Shown here: piece by piece, positions 32,434 through 39,808 of the stretch
How the letters are laid out: each line of letters starts with the position of its first letter
Position numbering within the stretch: position 1 is the first letter of the stretch
Source: CAYVMD01 sp964452465
GTDB taxonomy: Bacteria > Armatimonadota > JACIXR01
Direction of reading: 5' to 3'
Length of the DNA stretch: 40,661 nucleotides
Assembly (NCBI GenBank): GCA_964452465.1
Contig: CAYVMD010000017.1
Span: 1-40,661, forward strand
The notes under the pieces: model-generated
Told to the model about the DNA's origin: nothing
The model's input: only the letters and a program-made list of their open reading frames with translations
Databases searched by the model: none
Position numbers and translations under genes: made by a program

Positions 32434-33572
32434 TCTTGTTATCCCTCGCCCTTTCCTTTAGCAGGGAGATAAATGTAACCTTCCCCTCGGAAGGGCGCTA
32501 TACGCTTTTCCTGCAAAACCGAGAAAGCAATGTGCTGATCCTGGAGGGAAAAAGCTCCAAAATGGATGTCCCAGAAGGGGAGATGACGATCTTCATAAGG
32601 AACCCGGAAGGGTTTGTAGCCAAAAGGACCTTTACCTCCAGGGATAACGCCCTTTCCTTAACCTGGGAGGATTTCCGCTATATTGGGGAGATCGAGGTTA
32701 GGTTAATCGATGCTAAAGGCAATCCTCTGGATGTAGCGGTTGTTTCCTTGACCGATTCCCAAGGGGAAAAACGCACTCTATTCCTCACGGAGGAAGAGCA
32801 GGGGAAGTGCGTTTTTCGATTCGTTCCCTTTGGGAAGGTAAGCATCGAGGCGAGAAGGGGAAATCTGAGGGCGATGCAAGAGGTGGAGGTAAGCGCTAAG
32901 GAACCAAAACCTTCCTTCACCATTGCTTTCGCTTCCCTCTCCTTGCCTCAACCCCAAAAGGTAGAGGCACCAAGGGGAACAAAGGAGGAGAAGAAGGAAG
33001 CTCCTCCTTCCTTTATACCTCCCCTCATTAGCGTATTCATCTCCTTGGTCATCCTCCTCATGATAATAGGCGCAACTTTAGGGATTTTGAAGATGAAGGG
33101 CGTGGATGTCTTCGCCCTCTTAAGGAGGACGAGGGAAGCGCCTGCTCCCCCGGCTCCTTCTCCTCCTCCCATCGCTGTGGATTCCGATATATGCCCCTAT
33201 TGTGGACAAAAGAAGGACCCCGTAACCGGTGCCTGTGCTTGCACGCCAGTAACCCCCGCTCCCCCTTCCATCCCCCTTGAGAAGGGAGCAAGGCTAATAG
33301 GGATAGAGGGGGCGGTAGTGGGCAAGGTTTTCCCCCTCACCGGCACGGTGAGCCTCGGAAGATCGCCGGATAGGGATATAGTGATCGAGGATGATGCCGT
33401 TTCCCGGAGGCATTGTCGAATAGAGGAGAGGGAGGATGGATATTATATTATCGATGAAGGCTCAACAAATGGCACTTTCGTTGGGGGAGTGAAAATAACC
33501 CAGGAGCGGTTGAAAAACGGGGACATCCTCCAAATCGGCAAGAGCAAATTTCGCTTTGAGATAGTTACTTAG
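32406..33572 (+). CDS. Membrane protein with zinc-ribbon-like motif and C-terminal FHA domain
   Basis: 388 residues from ATG 32406, with AGGAGG eight bases upstream. A signal peptide (MRKIIGLALILLSLALSFS) leads to an extracytoplasmic beta-rich part (20-190) and a membrane helix (about 200-225, PLISVFISLVILLMIIGATL). A Pro-rich linker and CPYCGQKKDPVTGACAC follow, and then an FHA domain with GR (318-319), SRRH (334-337) and STNGT (353-357), all canonical. FHA domains bind phosphothreonine. The protein could read a Ser/Thr kinase signal at the membrane. No kinase gene is in the window. It is coupled to the second FHA gene. Confidence 0.85.
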   Translation: MRKIIGLALILLSLALSFSREINVTFPSEGRYTLFLQNRESNVLILEGKSSKMDVPEGEMTIFIRNPEGFVAKRTFTSRDNALSLTWEDFRYIGEIEVRLIDAKGNPLDVAVVSLTDSQGEKRTLFLTEEEQGKCVFRFVPFGKVSIEARRGNLRAMQEVEVSAKEPKPSFTIAFASLSLPQPQKVEAPRGTKEEKKEAPPSFIPPLISVFISLVILLMIIGATLGILKMKGVDVFALLRRTREAPAPPAPSPPPIAVDSDICPYCGQKKDPVTGACACTPVTPAPPSIPLEKGARLIGIEGAVVGKVFPLTGTVSLGRSPDRDIVIEDDAVSRRHCRIEEREDGYYIIDEGSTNGTFVGGVKITQERLKNGDILQIGKSKFRFEIVT

Positions 33573-33576
33573 TCCC

Positions 33577-34932
33577 ATGCAGAAGGTAGTGCTTTTCCTC
33601 ATATTAGGAGCGGTCGGAGGGCTCATAGGTTGGGCGGTTTTAGAGCCTACTCCCCTCACCGCACATGGGGAAAGGACATTACAACAGCTTTATTTAGAGG
33701 ACGCTATATTCGGCTTTATAATGGGGTTCTTTATCGGCGGGATGCTTTCCCTGGGTTGGGCTATGTGGCAGGGAAAAAGCATAAGGGGATTTATCCTTTG
33801 GGGTGCCTCCATGGGGGGATTAGGAGGAGCGATGGGATTGGTTGTGGGGGAGAGGTTCTTCCAAGCGCTCGCCCCTCGGGAGGGGATGTCCAGTTTGGTG
33901 CTCGGATTCCAGCAGGTGGTGGCGAGGGCGATAGGTTGGGCGTTAATAGGGGGGATAGTGGGAGCGGTGCAGGGAATCCCCACTCGTTCCGGTTGGAGGG
34001 CAAGGAACGGTTTCATAGGGGGATTGATAGGTGGGTTCATAGGGGGGTTATCCTTCGATTTCCTGGCTATCCTTTTATTCACGGATGTTATAAGCAGATT
34101 GGTCGCTCTGACCGTTATAGGGGCTTTGGTGGGCATGTCCACTGCCTTCGTGGAGGAAGTAGCGAAGCAAGCTTGGCTGAAGGTTTTGGTGGGGAGAGGG
34201 GAGGGTAGGGACTACATAATAGACAAGGCGGAGTTCTCCATCGGAAGGGATGAACTTTGCGATTTAGGGCTGTTCGGGGACAGAAGCATCTTGCCTCGCC
34301 ACGCGGTGATAAAAAGAAGCGATGGTGTATATACCATCCAATCTCTGGGTGGAGAGGTCATGCTCAACGGACAAAGGATTGTTAGCGCCTCTCTGAGACA
34401 CGGCGACAGGCTTCAGATAGGGAAGTTCACCCTTGTTTTCGAGACGAAAGCCAGGGCAGTGAGGAAGGATGTAGCGGTTCCCCCTCCCGTCCTTCCTCAG
34501 GATTCCGAAATATGCCCCTTCTGTGGGCAGAGAAGAGATCCTGTTACCGGTGCTTGTGCCTGCACGCCAACCCCTGCTCTTCCCGTATCTCCCATTCCTG
34601 CTACCGCACCAACTACTGCTACTGCTAGCCTCCCCAAAACGATAAGGGGGGTTAAGTTGGTGGGGATTGATGGTCCGGTGGCAGGTCAGGTCTTTCCCAT
34701 AACGAAGAAGGAAGTAACGATAGGGAGGGCGGAGGACAGGGATATAAGGATCGAGGATAAAGTGGTTTCCCGAAGGCATTGCAAAATAGTAGAGGAGGAG
34801 GATGGCTTCTACCTCATAGACGAAAACTCCACCAATGGCACCTTCATAGGGAATATGAGGATAGCAAGGGAAAAGTTGAAGGAAGGGGATCTCATCCGCA
34901 TAGGAGAGAGTCTACTTAGATTCGAGATGTGA
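33577..34932 (+). CDS. Polytopic membrane protein with two FHA domains and zinc-ribbon-like motif
   Basis: 451 residues. Residues 1-200 hold about six hydrophobic helices with repeated glycine zippers (GGLGGAMGLVVG, GGLIGGFIGGLS). Next comes an FHA-like fold (about 208-288) that keeps IGRD and LPRHAVI but has GEVMLNGQR in place of the STNGT loop, so it is probably degenerate. CPFCGQRRDPVTGACAC follows, almost identical to that of the preceding gene, and a canonical FHA domain ends the protein (IGRAEDRDI, SRRHCKI, NSTNGTFIG). There is no ribosome site before ATG 33577, four bases after the previous stop, so coupling is likely. It probably works with its neighbour in phosphothreonine signalling. 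Confidence 0.83.
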   Translation: MQKVVLFLILGAVGGLIGWAVLEPTPLTAHGERTLQQLYLEDAIFGFIMGFFIGGMLSLGWAMWQGKSIRGFILWGASMGGLGGAMGLVVGERFFQALAPREGMSSLVLGFQQVVARAIGWALIGGIVGAVQGIPTRSGWRARNGFIGGLIGGFIGGLSFDFLAILLFTDVISRLVALTVIGALVGMSTAFVEEVAKQAWLKVLVGRGEGRDYIIDKAEFSIGRDELCDLGLFGDRSILPRHAVIKRSDGVYTIQSLGGEVMLNGQRIVSASLRHGDRLQIGKFTLVFETKARAVRKDVAVPPPVLPQDSEICPFCGQRRDPVTGACACTPTPALPVSPIPATAPTTATASLPKTIRGVKLVGIDGPVAGQVFPITKKEVTIGRAEDRDIRIEDKVVSRRHCKIVEEEDGFYLIDENSTNGTFIGNMRIAREKLKEGDLIRIGESLLRFEM

Positions 34933-34946
34933 AAGGAGGCATGGAA

Positions 34947-36182
34947 GTGCGAGAGGAGATATTCCAACTTTACAAGGACCATGTAAACCCTTACCTTGCC
35001 GATCTCCTTCGTTTTGCTGGATTTGATAGGGTCGAATGGGAAGGGGAGGGATGCATCATAAGGGATGAGGAGGGTAAAGAATATATAGATTGTTTGGGAG
35101 GATACGGAGTCTTCTCCATCGGGCATCGCCATCCTCGCGTGGTGGAGGCAGTAAGGGAACAATTGGAGAGGATGCCCCTTTCCAGTAAAACCTTCCTCAA
35201 CGCTCAGCAGGCTAAACTCGCCCAGAAATTGAGCGAGATAACGCCGGGCGATCTGCAGTATACCTTCTTTTCCAACAGTGGAACGGAAGCGGTAGAGGCT
35301 AGCCTTAAAATGGCGCGGATGTTCACCCGAAGGCGGAAGTTCGTATCCGCAGAGGGGGCCTTCCATGGTAAGACTTTCGGTTCCCTCTCCGTTTCGGGAA
35401 GGGAAATCTACAAGGCGCCCTTCCGTCCTCTTCTTCCCGATTGCGTAACCGTTCCTTTTGGCGATATATCTGCCTTGGAGGAAGTGGTGGACGAGGATAC
35501 TTGTGCTGTTATCTTGGAGCCGATACAAGGAGAGGGAGGGGTTAACATCCCTCCGAATGATTATCTTCCCAAAGCGAGGGAGATTTGCGATAGGGTTGGG
35601 GCTCTTCTAATACTTGACGAGGTGCAAACGGGTCTGGGACGTTGTGGGAGGATGTTTGCCTGCGAATTGTGGGGGGTAGTGCCGGACATCCTCTGCCTTG
35701 CCAAGGCTTTGGGAGGAGGAGTTATGCCGATCGGTGCCGCTATCGCCCGTCCTCATATATGGCGTATCTTCGAGGAGAATCCCCTCATTCATTCCTCCAC
35801 CTTTGGCGGGAATCCCCTTGCTTGTTCGGCAGGGCTTGCTACCCTGGAGGTCATCCAGCAAGAAAACCTCCCCCAAAGGGCGGAGGAATTGGGCAACTAT
35901 ATCCTCGCCGAACTCTCCCAGTTAAAAGAAAGGTTTCCCCATTTTATAAGCGATGTAAGGGGAAAGGGATTGCTCATCGGTGTGGAATTCACCGACCCGG
36001 ATATAGGGCTCCTTCTGATCTCCTTCCTCCTTCATAAGGGAATACTCGTTGCCTATACCCTCAATAACCCCAAGGTCATGAGGATCGAGCCCCCTCTCAT
36101 AATCCCAAGGCAACTATTGGAGAGAGTTGTGGAAGCCATTAGGGAAGCCTTGGAGGAAATGGAAAAGGCGCTTATCTCTTAG
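34947..36182 (+). CDS. Class III PLP-dependent aminotransferase
   Basis: 411 residues from GTG 34947, seven bases after AGGAGG; ATG 34941 lies only one base after it and is the alternative. The fold markers are clear: CLGGYGVFSIGHRHPRVVEA, FSNSGTEAVEASLKMAR, FVSAEGAFHGKTFGSLS, LLILDEVQTGLGRCGRMF and the PLP lysine in CLAKALGGGVMPIGAA. The branch includes acetylornithine, ornithine, 4-aminobutyrate and putrescine aminotransferases. The long N-terminal extension (about 40 residues, YKDHVNPYLADLLRFAGFD) points to the putrescine/ornithine-type. The substrate is not decided. Its stop overlaps the stop of the convergent lipoprotein gene. Confidence 0.9.
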   Translation: MREEIFQLYKDHVNPYLADLLRFAGFDRVEWEGEGCIIRDEEGKEYIDCLGGYGVFSIGHRHPRVVEAVREQLERMPLSSKTFLNAQQAKLAQKLSEITPGDLQYTFFSNSGTEAVEASLKMARMFTRRRKFVSAEGAFHGKTFGSLSVSGREIYKAPFRPLLPDCVTVPFGDISALEEVVDEDTCAVILEPIQGEGGVNIPPNDYLPKAREICDRVGALLILDEVQTGLGRCGRMFACELWGVVPDILCLAKALGGGVMPIGAAIARPHIWRIFEENPLIHSSTFGGNPLACSAGLATLEVIQQENLPQRAEELGNYILAELSQLKERFPHFISDVRGKGLLIGVEFTDPDIGLLLISFLLHKGILVAYTLNNPKVMRIEPPLIIPRQLLERVVEAIREALEEMEKALIS

Positions 36183-36907
36183 AACCTAACCCCACCCCTC
36201 CGAGCATCCTTGGGAGGGGTGAAGAGGAATAGGGTGGAGGGAAGGGGTTTATCTATTGTGGGATTTTGTACTTCCTCTTGGAGGATGGAACTCCCGAGAC
36301 GAACCTCGGTTCGGGAGGGGAGAGAGGTTGCCTTATCCACCCATATGCAGAGGGTTTCCTTTTCCTTGCCATGGAGAAGAAGCAGAAAATGGGGTTTGCT
36401 GTTGATTTTGTCCTCCTGCAATTGGGCATCTACAACTCCCACTAATAATCTTTCCTTTAATCCCTTGGTTAAAATAAAGGAGAGGAGGGTAAAGCCAGTA
36501 GCTTTCTCTATGTTTTGGGGAGAGGCAGGGAAGATCTCGTATTGGTTGGGTTGGTAGTAAAGCACGCTGATATCCTTGCCATCGCAGACGAAAAGGAAAG
36601 TTTTCTTCCCTTCTTGGCTTGCCTCGGTGCGGAAGGAGAAGGGCTTCTGCATCCAGACATGGGCGATGCTCTCTCGTTTCTGAACCGCTTTCTTGCCCTG
36701 AAAGGTTAGCGTTATGCGAGATGTGTACTCTATGGTTTGCACCTCGCTCATTGCCTTCTCCATCTTATCCAAGAGGGAGATCACTTCTTGGGGGATCTTC
36801 GGCTTTTTTTCCTTTGGTGCTACCTTTGCCTCTTTCCTACCGCAGGAAGGAAGTAAGAAAACGAGCAAAACGATTAAAGCGATCCCTATTACTTTTAAGT
36901 GACGCAT
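36179..36907 (-). CDS. LolA-like (DUF2092-like) lipoprotein
   Basis: 242 residues from ATG 36907 (MRHLKVIGIALIVLLVFLLP), with lipobox LPSC; a longer upstream reading would bury this signal. The mature part is the half-barrel pattern of LolA/LolB-like proteins (IEYTSRITLTFQGKKAVQKR, FLFVCDGKDISVLYYQPN, LLLLHGKEKETLCIWVDKAT). It is clearly related to the N-terminal domain of the gene at 38667, sharing the WVDK/A-T-LP strand pattern. It is probably anchored at the outer face of a membrane, perhaps binding a lipid. The ATG lies about 10 bases from a -10 box with no ribosome site, so the transcript may be leaderless. Confidence 0.75.
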   Translation of the reverse strand: MRHLKVIGIALIVLLVFLLPSCGRKEAKVAPKEKKPKIPQEVISLLDKMEKAMSEVQTIEYTSRITLTFQGKKAVQKRESIAHVWMQKPFSFRTEASQEGKKTFLFVCDGKDISVLYYQPNQYEIFPASPQNIEKATGFTLLSFILTKGLKERLLVGVVDAQLQEDKINSKPHFLLLLHGKEKETLCIWVDKATSLPSRTEVRLGSSILQEEVQNPTIDKPLPSTLFLFTPPKDARRGGVRF

Positions 36908-36916
36908 CTTGAATGA

Positions 36917-36945
36917 ATTATACCTATGAAGTTGACAGGGGTAAA
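36917..36945 (-). promoter_or_regulatory. Promoter of the LolA-like lipoprotein gene
   Basis: On the minus strand TTTACC (36945-36940), 17 bases, TATAAT (36922-36917). The -10 box ends nine bases before ATG 36907. Confidence 0.6.
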
Positions 36946-36960
36946 CAAGTAGTCCAAAAT
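36932..36960 (+). promoter_or_regulatory. Promoter of the NagB-like gene
   Basis: TTGACA (36932-36937), 17 bases, CAAAAT (36955-36960). It overlaps the divergent promoter of the lipoprotein gene. Confidence 0.5.
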
Positions 36961-36991
36961 GCTGGTGAAAGTAAGAAAGGAGGAGGAAGCG

Positions 36992-37942
36992 ATGAATTTG
37001 ATAAACACGATCAAGGGTTCCCTTCTGGAGGGTTTCCTCCCCAAAGGTTGGGACCTGGAGAAGATAGATAGGTGTTGTTCCTACCCTCCCGAGGAGATCG
37101 CCGTGAGGCAGGAATGGTGGCATCCCGACTTCCAACCCATCCCTTGCACCACCCTCGAGGAGTTCAATACGAAGATGGGGCACGAGATAGCCTTAGAGAT
37201 ACGGAAAACCAAGGAGATGGGCAAGCAGTTGATCCTCATATTGCCCGTTGGTCCCATGGGGATGTATAAGTGGGTTGTCTATTTTTTGAGGAAATGGGGT
37301 GTGGATTGTAAGCATGTTTGGGGCTTCAACATGGATGAGTGGAGCGATAGGGAGGGCAACACCCTTCCTCCCGATAACCCCGGCGCCTTTCAGAACGCCA
37401 TGGAGAACGCCTTCTATGGACCGTTGGGGGAATTGGCAGTGCCGGAATCTCAAAGGTTCTTCGCTACAAAGGACCTGCTTCCAAGATACCCCGAGACAAT
37501 TGGGAAACTAAGGGAAAAGGGAGCGAGGATGGTCTTAGTGTTCGGCATCGGAAGGGTCTTCCACATCGCCTTCTGGGAGCCCCATTTCGCGGAGGAATTC
37601 CCCAGCGTTGAGGAGTGGAAGAGGCAAGAATATCGCCTCGGGGCTAAGCTCCATCCCCTCACTATAGAGCAGAACGCCATAACCAGTTTCAAAAGCAGGA
37701 CTACCTTGGTCCCCTGCTTCGCCAACACAATAGGTCCAGGCATTTTCCTCAAGGCGGACAGGATAATTGGAGGGGCGGATGGCGCATTGGGAAGGGGAAT
37801 GATGTGGCAGGGGATGAGCTTATGGGTGACTCTGAGATACGGACCGGATATCTGGGTGCCGAGCAGTTTCATGCCCACCCTGCCGGGCGTCCTATTTTTC
37901 CTGGAGGAGTTAGCGGGTCCTCTGGTCCCCGAATGCAATTGA
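36992..37942 (+). CDS. Glucosamine-6-phosphate isomerase/deaminase-like protein (NagB/RpiA fold)
   Basis: 316 residues from ATG 36992, preceded by AAAGGAGGAGG. The middle carries the NagB-like loop LILILPVGPMGMYKWVVYFL, GFNMDEWSDREGN (with the catalytic Asp-Glu pair of NagB, usually LDEY) and HPLTIEQNAITSF (the His-loop pattern). It is longer than NagB (about 265 residues), with an N-terminal extension, so it belongs to the uncharacterised long branch. The family opens and deaminates aminosugar phosphates. The next gene is an LmbE-type deacetylase, so together they may process N-acetylated amino sugars, with deacetylation followed by deamination. Confidence 0.8.
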   Translation: MNLINTIKGSLLEGFLPKGWDLEKIDRCCSYPPEEIAVRQEWWHPDFQPIPCTTLEEFNTKMGHEIALEIRKTKEMGKQLILILPVGPMGMYKWVVYFLRKWGVDCKHVWGFNMDEWSDREGNTLPPDNPGAFQNAMENAFYGPLGELAVPESQRFFATKDLLPRYPETIGKLREKGARMVLVFGIGRVFHIAFWEPHFAEEFPSVEEWKRQEYRLGAKLHPLTIEQNAITSFKSRTTLVPCFANTIGPGIFLKADRIIGGADGALGRGMMWQGMSLWVTLRYGPDIWVPSSFMPTLPGVLFFLEELAGPLVPECN

Positions 37943-37958
37943 GGAAGGAGGGGGAGAG

Positions 37959-38657
37959 ATGAGGATATTGGCGATAGGTGCGCATCCCGACGATCTAGAG
38001 ATACTTTGTGGTGGCACATTAGCTAAATATGCGAGTAGAGGGCACCAAATAGTAATGGCTCACCTATGCAGTGGGAGTTTGGGAAGCAAGGATATCCCAC
38101 CCCAGGAATTGGCAAGGATTAGGGATGAGGAAGCGCGAAGATCGGCGAGCCTGATAAATGCGGAGGTCTTAGGACCCATAGCGGATGATCTGGACCTCTA
38201 TCCCACGAGGGAAATGCGAAGAAAGGTAGTTGATATAATTAGATACGCCAAGCCGGACATCATCATAACCCATAGCCCCTTGGATTATATGCCCGACCAT
38301 ACGACGACCGCCCAACTCGTCTTCGATTCCGCCTTTACAGCTACCCTGCCTAACTACAAGAGCGAGTATCCCGCCCATGAGGAGATGGTGCCCATCTTCT
38401 ATATGGATACGCTGGTCGGCTTAAAGTTTCATCCCACCCATTGGGTGGACATAACTGATTTCTTCGAAGTTAAAAAGAAGATGCTCCTCTGCCATGAGAG
38501 CCAATACAAGTGGATCAAGGGGCATCATCTCTCCGATCCCATCAATTTGATAGAGACGATGGCGCGCTTCCGCGGTCTTCAGTGCGGAGCCATGTTCGCT
38601 GAGGCGTTCGCCCTGGAGCATGTATGGGGTAGGGTAAGACCCACCGATCTGCTTTGA
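37959..38657 (+). CDS. LmbE/PIG-L family N-acetylglucosaminyl deacetylase-like protein
   Basis: 232 residues. The zinc motif GAHPDDLEILCGGT is at the N-terminus (Asp-Asp and His of the AHPDD signature), and the second zinc His is in THSPLDYMPDHTTT. The end has CHESQYKW and FRGLQCGAMFAEAF. The family removes acetyl groups from GlcNAc-containing substrates, for example lipid-linked or thiol sugars. It starts 16 bases after the NagB-like gene with GGAAGGAGGGGGAGAG upstream, so the two form one unit. The actual substrate is unknown. Confidence 0.85.
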   Translation: MRILAIGAHPDDLEILCGGTLAKYASRGHQIVMAHLCSGSLGSKDIPPQELARIRDEEARRSASLINAEVLGPIADDLDLYPTREMRRKVVDIIRYAKPDIIITHSPLDYMPDHTTTAQLVFDSAFTATLPNYKSEYPAHEEMVPIFYMDTLVGLKFHPTHWVDITDFFEVKKKMLLCHESQYKWIKGHHLSDPINLIETMARFRGLQCGAMFAEAFALEHVWGRVRPTDLL

Positions 38658-38666
38658 GGTCCTAAC

Positions 38667-39764
38667 CTACTTAACGCCCAAATTCTCCAGGAGTTCGCGA
38701 AGGATCTTCTCGTTCTCCGGATTGTAGCCGGTGATATCCTTGACCACCACACCATCCTTGTTGAGCACAAGGAGGCGGGGGATGGCGGTAACCTGTAGCA
38801 TAGCGCTTACTTCTCCTTCTTTATCGAGGAGAACGGGAAAGGTATAGTTGTTGTTCTTGATGAACTCCTCCACATCCTTTTTCTCCTCTCCACAATTTAT
38901 GGCCAGGACGACGAGCCCTTTATCCTTGTAGTCGTTGTATAGTTTCTGGATGATGGGCATCTCCATTTGGCAGGGTCCGCACCTACTTGCCCAGAAATCT
39001 ATAAGCACGACCTGACCTTTGAAGGAGGAGAGGGGGACACTCTCCCCACTCAGGGAAGGGAGGGTGAAATCGGGAATGGACTTGCCTTCCCAGACCTCTG
39101 CTGAGGGAGGAGGAATCTCTATCTCCTTTGCCCCCTCTGGTGGTTTGAAGACAAAGGTATCCTGAGGAAGGGAGGGGTTAAGCGTTAATTGGAGGATCTT
39201 GGAAGTTATGGAGCGATTTGCTTCCTTTACCTCTATCTTCTGCTGGAGGGGCAGATAGGTCTTGGCGTCAACCCATAAACTAAGCGTTTCCCCCTCCTTG
39301 TTGCTGAATTGGAGCAGGACTGCTTTCTTTCCATCCAAGGTCGTTTGTTTCTGGGTAGCCTTTATCGGCTTGAGTTTTTCCATTATGAACCCTTTTGAAG
39401 GGCAAATCAGGTATAAGGCCTGGTTGATGACCTCTTGCTTTTCCTCCTCAGGAATTGCCTCTTTTCTATAAATCTTATCCTGGGCGGAATACATCCACAG
39501 CGTCTCTCCATCGAAGACGGTTATAACTTGAGGGAGGAACTCCGACCTCATCTTGGTCCTCTTTGCATCCACTATTATTTTCCCCTTATCCTCCGTGGTT
39601 TCTTTATTCTCTATCATGGTGAACTTTATGCTCGCCATAATGCTTTTGCCGGCCAGAGCCTTCTCCACCTTATTGAGGGTGTTCTCTATATCCTTGGGCA
39701 AGGTAGCAGCAAAGAGAGGCAACACCACCACCAACGAAACCAAAAGCCTCGTAACAGATTTCAT
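38667..39764 (-). CDS. LolA-like (DUF2092-like) domain fused to TlpA-type thioredoxin
   Basis: 365 residues. Signal peptide (MKSVTRLLVSLVVVLPLFAA), then a LolA-like half-barrel (about 22-215; KTEDKGKIIVDAKR-like strands, VITVFDGETLWMYSAQDKIY, TLSLWVDAKTYLPLQQKIEV), then a TlpA/AhpC-type redoxin domain (about 228-365). The redox motif is W258-A-S-R-C-G-P-C (Cys262, Cys265), where the usual second Trp or Tyr before the Cys is Arg. The cis-Pro (Pro329, TAIPRL) is present. The protein is exported and probably reduces disulfides on, or with, a lipid-binding domain. It follows the obg gene on the same strand by 44 bp, with AAGGAGGAAGCGC at its start. Confidence 0.85.
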   Translation of the reverse strand: MKSVTRLLVSLVVVLPLFAATLPKDIENTLNKVEKALAGKSIMASIKFTMIENKETTEDKGKIIVDAKRTKMRSEFLPQVITVFDGETLWMYSAQDKIYRKEAIPEEEKQEVINQALYLICPSKGFIMEKLKPIKATQKQTTLDGKKAVLLQFSNKEGETLSLWVDAKTYLPLQQKIEVKEANRSITSKILQLTLNPSLPQDTFVFKPPEGAKEIEIPPPSAEVWEGKSIPDFTLPSLSGESVPLSSFKGQVVLIDFWASRCGPCQMEMPIIQKLYNDYKDKGLVVLAINCGEEKKDVEEFIKNNNYTFPVLLDKEGEVSAMLQVTAIPRLLVLNKDGVVVKDITGYNPENEKILRELLENLGVK

Positions 39765-39808
39765 AGCGCTTCCTCCTTTTGTTATTTTGACCTATGTTAT
39801 CGTATATC

